Source of the DNA: Linanthus parryae
Taxonomy: Eukaryota; Streptophyta; Magnoliopsida; Ericales; Polemoniaceae
Assembly (NCBI GenBank): GCA_023055425.1
Contig: JALGPY010000002.1
Coordinates: forward strand, 114,650,088 to 114,714,087
Direction of reading: 5' to 3'
Length of the DNA: 64,000 nucleotides
Each line of letters starts with the position of its first letter. The first letter of the stretch is position 1. Below, piece after piece: positions 1-10,305 of this stretch. The notes beneath the pieces were generated by a model. The model ran no database searches, had not been told where the DNA came from, and worked only from the letters and a program-made list of their open reading frames with translations. Position numbers and translations under genes: made by a program.

Positions 1-159
1 CATAGAGACGAAGACACCATTCTTCCTGTGATCTCCCAAACTAAGGTACACATCTTCTATGCCCCTCATCATGTTATGATGCTTGTCTTGTGATCCTTCG
101 TGGGATTTGAGTAGGATAATTTGGTTATTCCGTTGCGTAACCTACGTCAAAACCCAACA
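1..159 (+). repeat. outer copia element, 3' end of its 5' LTR
   Basis: The left edge of the window lies inside an LTR that ends in CCCAACA at 159. Its match, reverse-complemented, is at about 22226-22440 (the outer 3' LTR). The two share a long run including the region around the direct words GATCTCCCAAACTAAGG, with roughly 5% differences by eye. The LTR start lies left of the window, so the outer flanking TSD cannot be checked. Confidence 0.85.
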
Positions 160-160
160 G

Positions 161-173
161 TGGTATCAGAGCC
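161..173 (+). other. primer-binding site, outer copia (initiator tRNA-Met)
   Basis: TGGTATCAGAGCC lies one base after the LTR end. It is complementary to the 3' end of plant initiator tRNA-Met and fixes the outer element on the + strand. Confidence 0.9.
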
Positions 174-453
174 ACAAGTCGTAGCGCATAACATGATTTA
201 ATGTGTTACGATTTAAGTTTATACACTGTTTTATTCATATTACGCGAAACTGAAATTAATTGTCATATTAGATGTAAATTGAATTTGATTCAAGACAAAC
301 AAGATCTAATTTAACATTGGATGTGTAAATTGGTGAGTTTGATCACATAGGATGTGAATAATTGGGTTCTTGAAAAATTATGGTTCTTAGGCACATAATT
401 GGGAAAAAGGGTTTTTCAATTATGGAAACAATTATATGGAAACAACCAAACTT

Positions 454-458
454 TGGGC
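454..458. repeat. target-site duplication TGGGC, left copy (copia copy 1)
   Basis: TGGGC precedes the LTR start at 459 and recurs at 8971-8975 directly after the other LTR. Confidence 0.95.
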
Positions 459-1888
459 TGTAGGGTTTTGATTCATGGATCGCGCAAACGGAAGCATAAT
501 CAAACAAACAACCATGCAAAACCCTCCAAGGATCACAAGTCTAGATGCATAACGATAGTGAAGGTAAGAAATCATGAACACACCTTTGGGTTCTCCTTGA
601 TGACTTCAAACGCGAATAGTGTCACGTTCTCTATAGTTGATCCACGCCTAGAGTTGATCCTAGATCTCCAATCTCCTTGGTGCTAGCCCGGAATGAGAGG
701 AGGGTGAAGGAATCACGCAAAACGAGGCAAAAGGAAGGGCTCGGCCTCCTTTTGGCGTCGGGGACGAGGGGGCGGCGGCAAGGGGGCGGCGTCCTCCTTG
801 TTGCTTGCTCTCTCTCTCCTTTGTTCTCTCCCACTCTTGTTATGTTCTCTTTAGAGCATAAGTTATGAGGAAGGAAGGAAGGAGGGTCCTTTATATAGTC
901 CAACAACTCCTTGTTAACTACCTAAAGGACTTATTCTAGTCCAACTAGAATTCAATATAGTCCCTTCCTTGCAAATTAGTCCCTACTAAGTTTGCAAGGG
1001 TTTGCAAAGTGATCCTTCTAATTAATTAATCTAATTAATTAATTCCCAAATCTAGTACAACTCTATATAGCGTGTGACCCCATAGGTTCTATCTAGTTGG
1101 TAGCAACTCCTTGCTAATATGGAGCGGTTTCTAGCAAAACATCCATTCTAGCCAACTAATAGAATAGTCATCTAGACAACCTTGTACAAGTAATTGTCTC
1201 ATCCCTTTGCCTCCATATCCGGATTGGACACGAGACATACAAGTCACACTCGTATATCCAATCCCTAGTTTCTCGATCCAAGGAATAGCCTTATTCGTGC
1301 AAATAACATCAATATCCCATATATTGATTTATTTGAGTCTTGCCAGACATTCTATAAGCACTATCCTTCGAGTGGCCTAGGATATTTGCTCCCGTTATGT
1401 GGGAGGGGCAAATCCTCTCTACGTCCACTACGATCTCTAAGCTTGCTTCTCATTGTATCCAGTACACGCCTTTATAACTACCCAGTTATGGTGTAGCGTT
1501 TAACGCTACCAAGATCACAATGATCCACAACTAGAATATCTAGTGACTTCAAGTCTAAGGATGACAATACCATTGTACCCGAGAAGCACTTGTGACTTAA
1601 CATAACGTGTATGTAGCCTTCTCGGTGATGGGTCAATCCAGTGCAACATTCCGTAATGCACACCTATGTGTTGGATCGTGATATCTCCATATCAATCCAA
1701 CCCCATACTAGTCTATAAATGATTGTCCCTTTAATCATTATACTTGACTAGGGATATTTAAGATAAACAACACGATTGTAAATCTAAGGACTTCATTATA
1801 TTAAATAACCAATAAATAATAAATGAATTTTCTAGCCAATTACAAATTCATACTAAACTAGATTGCCTCTAGGGCATCTATTCCAACA
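459..1888 (-). repeat. copia copy 1, 3' LTR
   Basis: On the - strand it runs TGTTGG at 1888 to CCCTACA at 459. It differs from the 5' LTR at seven single bases by eye (for example near 691, 957, 1204, 1313, 1341, 1489 and 1808) with no length change. Short frames inside it are LTR shadows and not genes. Confidence 0.95.
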
Positions 1889-1900
1889 GTCTCCCACTTG
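1889..1900 (-). other. polypurine tract, copia copy 1
   Basis: On the - strand it reads CAAGTGGGAGAC immediately before the 3' LTR and only two bases after the polyprotein stop. This is the expected plus-strand primer position. Confidence 0.85.
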
Positions 1901-1902
1901 CA

Positions 1903-4900
1903 CTAGAGCCAATCTGGCGCATCTCGTATGCCCATACTCCTAGTGTGCGCTTCATGCTTCCACTGCGTGAGAGGCTTCGTAAGCGGGTCTAACAGATTAT
2001 CATCTGTAGGAATCTTGCATATCCGAACGTCTCCTCTATCGATAATATCTCGAATCAGATGAAACTTCCTGAGCACATGCTTGGACTTCTGGTGCGATCT
2101 GGGTTCCTTTGATTGCGCGATCGCCCCAGTGTTGTCACAGAACAACTCCACTGGATCCGCAATGCTAGGGACCACACCAAGTTCAGAAACAAACTTTCTG
2201 ATCCAAACAGCCTCCTTTGCTGCGCCATTTGCAGCAATGTACTCAGCCTCTGTTGTAGAATCAGCCACCGTCTCTTGCTTGGAACTCTTCCAGCTCACCG
2301 CTGCTCCATTTAGGCAAAACACATATCCCGACTGTGATCTAAAGTCATCTCTATCGGTTTGGAAGCTTGCATCAGTGTAACCCCTTACACGCAACTCTTC
2401 CTCACCGCCAAACATCAAGAAGGCATCCTTAGTTCTTCTCAAGTACTTTAGGATGTTCTTGACTGCAATCCAGTGACTCTCACCCGGATTGGATTGGTAT
2501 CTGCTTGTCATACTCAAGGCATATGACACATCTGGTCTAGTACATAACATGGCGTACATGATAGATCCTATGGCCGAGGCATAGGGAATCCTACTCATGC
2601 GTTCCTTCTCAATCTCATTGGAAGGACAACCACTCTTCGAAAGAGTGATTCCATGTGACATGGGAAAGAATCCCTTCTTGGAATCTTGCATGTTGAACCG
2701 CTTCAACACCTTGTCAATATATGTACTTTGACTTAGGCCTAGCAACCTCTTAGATCTATCTCTATAGATCTTTATACCGAGTATATAGGCTGCTTCCCCT
2801 AAGTCCTTCATTGAGAAACACTTTCCTAGCCAATCTTTCACAGATTGCAGCATGGGAATGTCGTTTCCAATGAGTAGTATGTCATCCACATACAAGACCA
2901 GAAAAGCTACAGAGCTCCCACTAACCTTCTTGTAGACACAAGACTCATCTTCGTTTCTGATGAAGCCAAACTCTTTGACCACTTCATCAAAACGTCGATT
3001 CCAACTCCTAGAAGCTTGCTTCAATCCATAAATGGATCGTTGCAGCTTACAGACTTTGTTGGCTTGCTTTGGATCCTCAAAACCCTCCGGCTGTATCATA
3101 TACACGTCCTCGAGGAGATTCCCATAAAGGAATGCTGTTTTGACATCCATCTGCCAAATCTCATAGTCGTAGTATGCTGCAATCGCAAGTAAGATTCGGA
3201 TGGATTTGGTCATTGCGACTGGTAAAAAGGTTTCATCATAGTCAATACCATGAATCTGTCTGAATCCTTTAGCCACCAATCGGCCCTTATAGGTAATCAC
3301 ATTACCATCCATGTCGATCTTCTTCTTGAAGACCCATTTGCACCCTATGGGCCGCGCCCCATCAGGTGGTTCCACCAAAGTCCATACTTTGTTGGAATAC
3401 ATGGATTCCATCTCGGATCTCATGGCCTCAAGCCACTTCTGCGAGTCTGGGCCATTCATGGCCTCCTCATAGGTAGTAGGCTCATCATCTATGAGCATCG
3501 TGTCACCGGAATTAGTCACGAGAAGTCCGTACCTCTCGGGTTCCTGGCGCACTCTACTAGATCTACGAAGCTCTTGTGTTACCTGAACAGGTGGATCCAC
3601 AACTGCTTGTGATTCCTGTTCATGTTCCATAATCGGTTCAGTGATTTGTGGTTCTTGAACTTCTTCAAGTTCTACATTCCTCCCACTTGCTTCTTTAGAG
3701 ACAAACTCTCTTTCTAGAAACACGCCGGTCCGAGCAACAAACACTTTGTTCTCGGTTGGATTGTAGAAGTAGTATCCCTTAGTTTCCTTAGGGTACCCCA
3801 CAAATTTACACTTATCCGATTTAGGCCCTAGCTTGTCTGATTGTAAACGCTTTACATAGACATCACAGCCCCAAATCCTCATGAACGACAGTGTGGGACG
3901 CCTCCCACTCCACATCTCATATGGTGTCTTCATGACTGATTTAGATGGAACACGGTTAATGGTGAAAGTTGCACTTAATAGAGCGTAGCCCCAAAATGAT
4001 AATGGAAGATCGGTTTGACACATCATAGACCGAACCATATCCAATAGGGTTCGATTCCTCCTCTCGGACACGCCATTCCATTGTGGCGTTCCGGGTGGAG
4101 TGAGTTGGGACACGATCCCACACTCTCTAAGATAGTCGTCAAACTCTTGGCTCAAGTATTCTCCTCCACGATCCGATCGTAGAGCCTTGATACTTTTGCC
4201 AAGTTGCTTCTCTACTTCATTCTTGAATTCTTTGAACACTTCAAAGGATTCGGATTTTGCCCTCATAAGGTACACAAATCCATATCTACTGTAATCATCA
4301 GTAAACGTAATGAAGTAGACATAACCACCCCTGGCAGGCGTGGCAAATGGCCCACACACATCGGTATGTATGAGCGCCAATTGCCCACTAGTCCTCTCAC
4401 CTTTCTTATTGAAAGGGGACTTTGTCATTTTTCCCAATAAACAAGCCTCACATGTCTCATATGATTCAAAATCAAATGAGTCTAGTAATCCATCTTTATG
4501 GAGTCTAGATACACGTTTCTCATTTATGTGGCCTAAACGACAATGCCATAAATAAGCGGGATTTAAATCATTTATTTTAATCCGCTTGGTATTAATGTTG
4601 TAGACAGGATTGCTTAGATAAAGGACATAAAGTCCATTAAATAATTGCGCACTAAAATAGTGAATATTATTCAAATAAAAGAAACAACAATTGTTCTTTA
4701 TTGAAATAATAAAACCTTCCTTGTCCAAACAAGAAATAGAAATAATGTTTCTGCTCATAGCAGGCACAAAATAGCAATTATTTAATTCTAAAACTAATCC
4801 TGAAGGCAGAGATAGCTCGCACACGCCTATGGCCAACGCAGCAACCTTTGCTCCATTCCCAACGCGCAGATCTACCTCCCCTTTAGCCAATCTCTTACTT

Positions 4901-5853
4901 CTCTTTAGATCCTGCATATTTTGACAAATATGAGATCCACATCCAGTATCTAATACCCATGATGTAGAGACAGTTAAATTGACATCTACAACAAAAATAC
5001 CTGGTGGTGGTGGAATCACTATTCCAAGCCTCTTGTCCTCCAGATATTTTGGGCAGTTCCTCCTCCAGTGTCCAGGTTGACTACAGTAGTGACATTCACC
5101 CTTAGTCACGACCTTGGCAATGCCACCAACAGGCTTAAGGGCTTGTCCCTTGGACTTGGCAACTGACTTGCCTTTGCCCTTGGAGGAAGATGCAAACTTT
5201 TTGCCCTTTCCTTTATGCACCATCATAATGGCCTTGCCCTTACCCTTGTTGATGCTCTGTTCAGCCGTCCTCAACATGTTGAGCAAATCTGGCAGTGGTT
5301 TAACGATCTCGTTCATGTTATAGTTCATAATGAACTGTCCATAACTTTCAGGCAACGATTGTAACACGAGATCGGTTGCCAACTCTTGGCCGACCGGGAA
5401 CCCGAGCCGGGCGAGATTCTCCAAGTACCCGATCATTCGGAGTACATGGGGTCCCACCGGGTTCCCTTCTGCCAGATGACATTTGAACAGTGCCTTTGAG
5501 ACCTCATACCTCTCTACCCTCGCCTGCTCTTGGAAGAGCTGCTTTAGATGTTCGATCATATCGACAGCATTCATGTTCTCATGTTGCTTCTGAAGCTCAG
5601 AGGTCATGGTGCAAAGCATTAGGCAGGCCGCATCATTAGCGTCATCAACACGCTTCTGATACGCCTTTAAGGCAACAGGTGTCTGGTTCTCTGGACCTTC
5701 TGGAACATGCTCCTCTATTGCGTACAGTTTCTTCTCTTGCTTGAGAACAATTCTCAAGTTTCTGTACCAATCAAGAAAGTTGGTTCCATAGAGCTTGTCC
5801 TTCTCAAGGACAGATCGTAGGGAATGTTGTGAACTCGATGAGTTGTTTGCCAT
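1903..5853 (-). CDS. copia gag-pol polyprotein, copy 1 (1316 aa)
   Basis: Encodes the whole retrotransposition machinery as one frame. In order: gag (residues 1-230), a CCHC zinc knuckle at C254-C257-H262-C267 after a lysine-glycine-rich stretch, aspartic protease with D302-T-G, integrase with the HHCC region and a DDE core (HTDVCGP, LRSDRGGEY, GVSERRNRT), copia RT with YVDD, and RNase H with TDASF and a DSTTEAEY motif. No stop or frameshift is present. The start is the ATG giving MANNSSSS, which is shared with copy 2. One oddity is the RT motif ETFLPV, which is ETFSPV in copy 2 and most copia elements. That change, and DNLLDPLTK in place of DNLSDPLTK near the end, may reduce activity. Protein products would act in cytoplasmic virus-like particles and, for integration, in the nucleus. 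Confidence 0.95.
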   Translation of the reverse strand: MANNSSSSQHSLRSVLEKDKLYGTNFLDWYRNLRIVLKQEKKLYAIEEHVPEGPENQTPVALKAYQKRVDDANDAACLMLCTMTSELQKQHENMNAVDMIEHLKQLFQEQARVERYEVSKALFKCHLAEGNPVGPHVLRMIGYLENLARLGFPVGQELATDLVLQSLPESYGQFIMNYNMNEIVKPLPDLLNMLRTAEQSINKGKGKAIMMVHKGKGKKFASSSKGKGKSVAKSKGQALKPVGGIAKVVTKGECHYCSQPGHWRRNCPKYLEDKRLGIVIPPPPGIFVVDVNLTVSTSWVLDTGCGSHICQNMQDLKRSKRLAKGEVDLRVGNGAKVAALAIGVCELSLPSGLVLELNNCYFVPAMSRNIISISCLDKEGFIISIKNNCCFFYLNNIHYFSAQLFNGLYVLYLSNPVYNINTKRIKINDLNPAYLWHCRLGHINEKRVSRLHKDGLLDSFDFESYETCEACLLGKMTKSPFNKKGERTSGQLALIHTDVCGPFATPARGGYVYFITFTDDYSRYGFVYLMRAKSESFEVFKEFKNEVEKQLGKSIKALRSDRGGEYLSQEFDDYLRECGIVSQLTPPGTPQWNGVSERRNRTLLDMVRSMMCQTDLPLSFWGYALLSATFTINRVPSKSVMKTPYEMWSGRRPTLSFMRIWGCDVYVKRLQSDKLGPKSDKCKFVGYPKETKGYYFYNPTENKVFVARTGVFLEREFVSKEASGRNVELEEVQEPQITEPIMEHEQESQAVVDPPVQVTQELRRSSRVRQEPERYGLLVTNSGDTMLIDDEPTTYEEAMNGPDSQKWLEAMRSEMESMYSNKVWTLVEPPDGARPIGCKWVFKKKIDMDGNVITYKGRLVAKGFRQIHGIDYDETFLPVAMTKSIRILLAIAAYYDYEIWQMDVKTAFLYGNLLEDVYMIQPEGFEDPKQANKVCKLQRSIYGLKQASRSWNRRFDEVVKEFGFIRNEDESCVYKKVSGSSVAFLVLYVDDILLIGNDIPMLQSVKDWLGKCFSMKDLGEAAYILGIKIYRDRSKRLLGLSQSTYIDKVLKRFNMQDSKKGFFPMSHGITLSKSGCPSNEIEKERMSRIPYASAIGSIMYAMLCTRPDVSYALSMTSRYQSNPGESHWIAVKNILKYLRRTKDAFLMFGGEEELRVRGYTDASFQTDRDDFRSQSGYVFCLNGAAVSWKSSKQETVADSTTEAEYIAANGAAKEAVWIRKFVSELGVVPSIADPVELFCDNTGAIAQSKEPRSHQKSKHVLRKFHLIRDIIDRGDVRICKIPTDDNLLDPLTKPLTQWKHEAHTRSMGIRDAPDWL

Positions 5854-7525
5854 TTGGAATTCTACAAAAGGAAAATACGCAAGTTTTAGTATTTGTGAAT
5901 TTTTGACTATATTTAATAATGGCTAGTTTATTAAATATAGCTCCCACTATTTTTCTACGGATTAATAACCCTCAAGATATTAATGCGGAAAATATCATTA
6001 TATTTTCTAGTGGGCCAAGATCCATCTTTTTCATCTCCTTATGAGCTTGCTTTGGCAAGTCACCCATAATTCGATTACTTCTTAGGTAGGAACGATTTCC
6101 AATTGCATCCCATATGCAACTCTTGGTTCAATCGGGCAAATAACTCCTTATTTATCCATCCATATGGATAATCCCAATTGATTGCCTCTAGGTTTCTTAA
6201 TCAAATTAATAGCCTAGTTGTGTTCAACCTCTTATCTAAACAATTGCACATTGTTACGTGCCATCGCATTCCATCATTATGAACCAAGTCGCCATGCTTT
6301 GGCACGCACGAACTTGATAAATAATGATGATAATGAGTGTTTAAATAACGAGAAGGCAAGAACACAATATTTAAAAATTTGAAGGATTTTCAATTTTAAT
6401 TATTTTGTTGATCAATATCAACTAATCTATCTATTTGAGTTTGGGCACAACTCCAAATAATAGATCCGGGTTGTCTAATTATCTTATTATCCTAATTGCA
6501 TGCATCATCCATACACCAACCACACAAATAATAAGACAATAAATAAACAACCACAAAACAGAAATTAAACGTGATGTGGATATGGCCTTTTCTAGACTAA
6601 GATAATTCCAAGCCAATGGAATTATCTATGAACCCTAAAAGCAAACACATCTCCATGCGTCTTGATCCTTTTGGTCCATCCTTCATAGTCATGTGGAATG
6701 CTCCATGCTCCATGCTCCATCTTTTGTGGCTTCTTTGGCTTTGGGCTTCTTTTCTTCAATCTTGGCTAACAATCTACTTTATCTAGCACTAGCTAATATC
6801 TATACTAAATAAAATAAATCTCACAAGTTGAGAAAAAAAAATGGCACGCAGGCCATAAAACCCTAATTAATTATTACAATTAATTGATCAGCTCGCAGGC
6901 CGTAAAACCAAACCACAAAATTAAACATCCACATCAAACCACATCCTAAGGCCATATCCAATCACCATGCGATTTGCACATAAACAGTTAAAATCCAATT
7001 TTAACGCGCTTGGTCAATTTTAATTGATTTTAGGATTTCTAGGGTTAAAACGTTCCATGGGCCCAACAATCCAATTGCCCGGGCCCAAACAAAGTGAACC
7101 ATAAGGCCCTAGGGCCGGCACCGGCCCAAAACCCGCAAGCTAGGCCCGCGGGTTAGGGCCGCCCGGCCCCTTAGGGCGCCAAGCTTGGGCGGCAAGCAAG
7201 GGGGGCGGTCCCCTAGGGGGCCGAACCTCCTTATGGAGGTTGTTTCCAAAACAACCTCCTTGCTTGGAGCCCAAGTTTGGTTGTTTCCTTGTTTTGGGAG
7301 AACTCCTTCTTCCCCAAGGATGCCCAAACCCTAGATCTAAGATCCTAAAATTTCTCAAACTCACCAATTCATGCATCCAATGCAATAATTGGGTCTTGTT
7401 ATGATTAATTCTTTGACAAATTGCATCCAATGCTTGATTTGTCTTGTTTTATGCGATAAACAACAAATTAAGGTGTAAAACAACAAGAATGTAACACATA
7501 AACTACGTTTATGCTCTATGACCTG
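5854..7525 (-). other. copia copy 1 leader (5' untranslated region)
   Basis: About 1.67 kb between PBS and the gag start. It is closely matched by 45143-46814 in copy 2 and more loosely by 30303-31955 in the inner element. It is GC-rich at 7080-7220 and AT-rich elsewhere. Short frames in it are not conserved as proteins. Confidence 0.85.
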
Positions 7526-7539
7526 TGGCTCTGATACCA
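7526..7539 (-). other. primer-binding site, copia copy 1 (initiator tRNA-Met)
   Basis: On the - strand it reads TGGTATCAGAGCCA, one base inside the 5' LTR. Confidence 0.95.
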
Positions 7540-7540
7540 C

Positions 7541-8970
7541 TGTAGGGTTTTGATTCATGGATCGCGCAAACGGAAGCATAATCAAACAAACAACCATGCA
7601 AAACCCTCCAAGGATCACAAGTCTAGATGCATAACGATAGTGAAGGTAAGAAATCATGAACACACCTTTGGGTTCTCCTTGATGACTTCAAACGCGAATA
7701 GTGTCACGTTCTCTATAGTTGATCCACGCCTAGAGTTGATCCTAGATCTCCAATCTCCTTGGTGCTAGCCCAGAATGAGAGGAGGGTGAAGGAATCACGC
7801 AAAACGAGGCAAAAGGAAGGGCTCGGCCTCCTTTTGGCGTCGGGGACGAGGGGGCGGCGGCAAGGGGGCGGCGTCCTCCTTGTTGCTTGCTCTCTCTCTC
7901 CTTTGTTCTCTCCCACTCTTGTTATGTTCTCTTTAGAGCATAAGTTATGAGGAAGGAAGGAAGGAGGGTCCTTTATATAGTCCAACAACTCCTTGTTAAC
8001 TACCTAAAGGACTTATTCTAGTCCAACTAGAATTCAATTTAGTCCCTTCCTTGCAAATTAGTCCCTACTAAGTTTGCAAGGGTTTGCAAAGTGATCCTTC
8101 TAATTAATTAATCTAATTAATTAATTCCCAAATCTAGTACAACTCTATATAGCGTGTGACCCCATAGGTTCTATCTAGTTGGTAGCAACTCCTTGCTAAT
8201 ATGGAGCGGTTTCTAGCAAAACATCCATTCTAGCCAACTAATAGAATAGTCATCTAGACAACCTTGTACAAGTAATTGTCTCATTCCTTTGCCTCCATAT
8301 CCGGATTGGACACGAGACATACAAGTCACACTCGTATATCCAATCCCTAGTTTCTCGATCCAAGGAATAGCCTTATTCGTGCAAATAACATCAATATCCC
8401 AGATATTGATTTATTTGAGTCTGGCCAGACATTCTATAAGCACTATCCTTCGAGTGGCCTAGGATATTTGCTCCCGTTATGTGGGAGGGGCAAATCCTCT
8501 CTACGTCCACTACGATCTCTAAGCTTGCTTCTCATTGTATCCAGTACACGCCTTTATAACTACCCAGTTACGGTGTAGCGTTTAACGCTACCAAGATCAC
8601 AATGATCCACAACTAGAATATCTAGTGACTTCAAGTCTAAGGATGACAATACCATTGTACCCGAGAAGCACTTGTGACTTAACATAACGTGTATGTAGCC
8701 TTCTCGGTGATGGGTCAATCCAGTGCAACATTCCGTAATGCACACCTATGTGTTGGATCGTGATATCTCCATATCAATCCAACCCCATACTAGTCTATAA
8801 ATGATTGTCCCTTTAATCATTATACTTGACTAGGGATATTTAAGATAAACAACACGATTGTAAATCTAAGGACTTCATTATATTAAATATCCAATAAATA
8901 ATAAATGAATTTTCTAGCCAATTACAAATTCATACTAAACTAGATTGCCTCTAGGGCATCTATTCCAACA
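7541..8970 (-). repeat. copia copy 1, 5' LTR
   Basis: 1430 bp, TG...CA, followed by the TSD TGGGC at 8971. Transcription of the element would start inside it and run leftward. Confidence 0.95.
7970..7980 (-). promoter_or_regulatory. TATA box in the 5' LTR of copia copy 1
   Basis: On the - strand it reads CTATATAAAGG, about 990 bp into the LTR and followed by a purine-rich stretch. This places U3 at about 1 kb and R-U5 at about 0.4 kb. The same site is at 47262-47272 in copy 2. The start point itself is inferred. Confidence 0.65.
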
Positions 8971-8975
8971 TGGGC
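8971..8975. repeat. target-site duplication TGGGC, right copy (copia copy 1)
   Basis: Identical to 454-458. It marks return to the outer copia leader. Confidence 0.95.
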
Positions 8976-10305
8976 AACAAGGTACGAAGGGGAAGGAAGC
9001 TAAGGCCGAAACCCTAGCCACCGCCCCTCCTCTTCCTTGCGCGCCAAGCTAGGCCGCGGTCACCTAGGGGCTGCCGGCCTTGGGTTGCGCGCGGCGGTCC
9101 ATGGGGTTCGGCCTAGGTCTAGGTTGGACCTCTTGGACTGTTGTTACCCTAATTACCCAATTTCAACTAAAATTGCACAAGCGCGTTAAAAAATGGTTTT
9201 AACTGTATTATGTGCTTTGTTGCATGGTGGATGGATATGGCCTAGGTTGTGGCTGTTTATTTTGTGGTTTGGTTTACGGCATGCGAGCTGATCAAATTAA
9301 TGTAATAGTTAGGTTAATTTTACGGCCTGCGAGCTGATCATCTTCTCAACATGTGAGATTTTTATTTATTTATTTAATTTAGATGTGAGGCTAGAATTAG
9401 AATATTTAGATGATAGCCAAGAGCATGGAGAAGAAGACCGGAGGACCCAAAAGCCACAAAGATAATGAGGTCTCCCATCCTAGACGCGCGGCTATGGTGG
9501 AGCACATGGAGATTAGCTTGTCACTTTAGGGCATATAGATATTATCATTGGCTTGGTAATATCTTATTCTATGGGCCATATCCATGCCACGTTAATTTTT
9601 CTTTTGTGGATGTTTATTATTTATGTCTTGTTATTTATTTTTGTGTGTATGGCGATACTAGCAAAACGTTAATAAAAGATAATAATAAACAAGTTTGATC
9701 TTTTATTGTTGATTGCCCAATCCAAATAAGTAGATCATGTTGATTGGGTCAACCAAACGGTTAGATAATGACTATTAAATCTCTCAATGGAAATTTTGCG
9801 TTTTGCCTTCTCTTGCCAAAAACACCCTTCATGATCAAGGTCTATTAAAATTGGGCATGCCAAATCAAGGCGTTTTAATTCACCTTGATGTGTTGCGGAC
9901 GACACAAGAAAGTAATGTGTGATTGTTGAAGCAAGAGGTTGGACGCAGCTGGGAAAGGTCAATTGGATTGATGAGCCTAGAGGAATGACAATTAGGTGTT
10001 ATCTAAAGGATAAAGACTAAGAAATTATTCACCTAATTGGAGCAAGAGTTGCATGGGATGCAATAGGAAGGGGTTCCTAACTAAATAACCAATTCTTGGG
10101 TGACTTACCAAAGCAAGCTCAAGAAGAAGTGAAATATGGATCTTGGACTCACTAGAAAATATATATGATATTTTTCGCATTAATGGTGAGGGCTATTCAT
10201 CCAAGAAAAATAGTAGGAGATATATTTAATGATCTAGACATTGTTGAAAATAGTTAAATTGTTTAAAATACTAAATTGCACATTTCTCGTTTTTGTAGAA
10301 TTCCA
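8976..10305 (+). other. outer copia leader, part 2
   Basis: Decayed leader related to the copy 1 leader read in the opposite direction. Shared words include the 'cgagctgatca' block near 9285 and 9332, and the 'aggaag...ttgcatgggatgcaat' block near 10050. There is no gene here. Frames at 9465-9962 are not conserved. Confidence 0.7.

Larger units (their letters stand above)
160..458 (+). other. outer copia leader, part 1
   Basis: This is untranslated leader between the PBS and the insertion point of copia copy 1. It carries no open frame of note. It continues at 8976 after the nested element. Confidence 0.75.
459..8970 (-). mobile_element. intact Ty1/copia retrotransposon, Angela-like, copy 1
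   Basis: Complete 8512-bp element on the - strand with two 1430-bp LTRs (TG...CA ends), a Met PBS, one uninterrupted 1316-codon gag-pol frame, a purine-rich tract and the TSD TGGGC. The LTR start (TGTTGGAATAGATGCCCTAG) resembles the BARE-1/Angela LTR start as I remember it, so the lineage assignment is family knowledge, not a search. I counted 7 differences between the LTRs. It is inserted antisense in the leader of the outer copia element and is about 99% like copy 2. Confidence 0.95.

Noticed and set aside
161..173. tRNA gene at the TGGTATCAGAGC words
   Set aside because: They match only the 3' end of tRNA-Met, next to LTR ends, so they are primer-binding sites. No cloverleaf is present.
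677..868. Short frames repeated in the copia LTRs (also at 7759-7950, 39964-40188, 47048-47272 and on the - strand at 631-906 and equivalents)
   Set aside because: They recur only because the LTR recurs. They have no domain and overlap the TATA region and GC-rich R part on either strand.
3250..3612. + strand frames inside the copia polyproteins (also 2081-2380, 42539-42901, 41217-41669)
   Set aside because: Shadows of the - strand polyprotein, repeated in both copies because the copies are alike.
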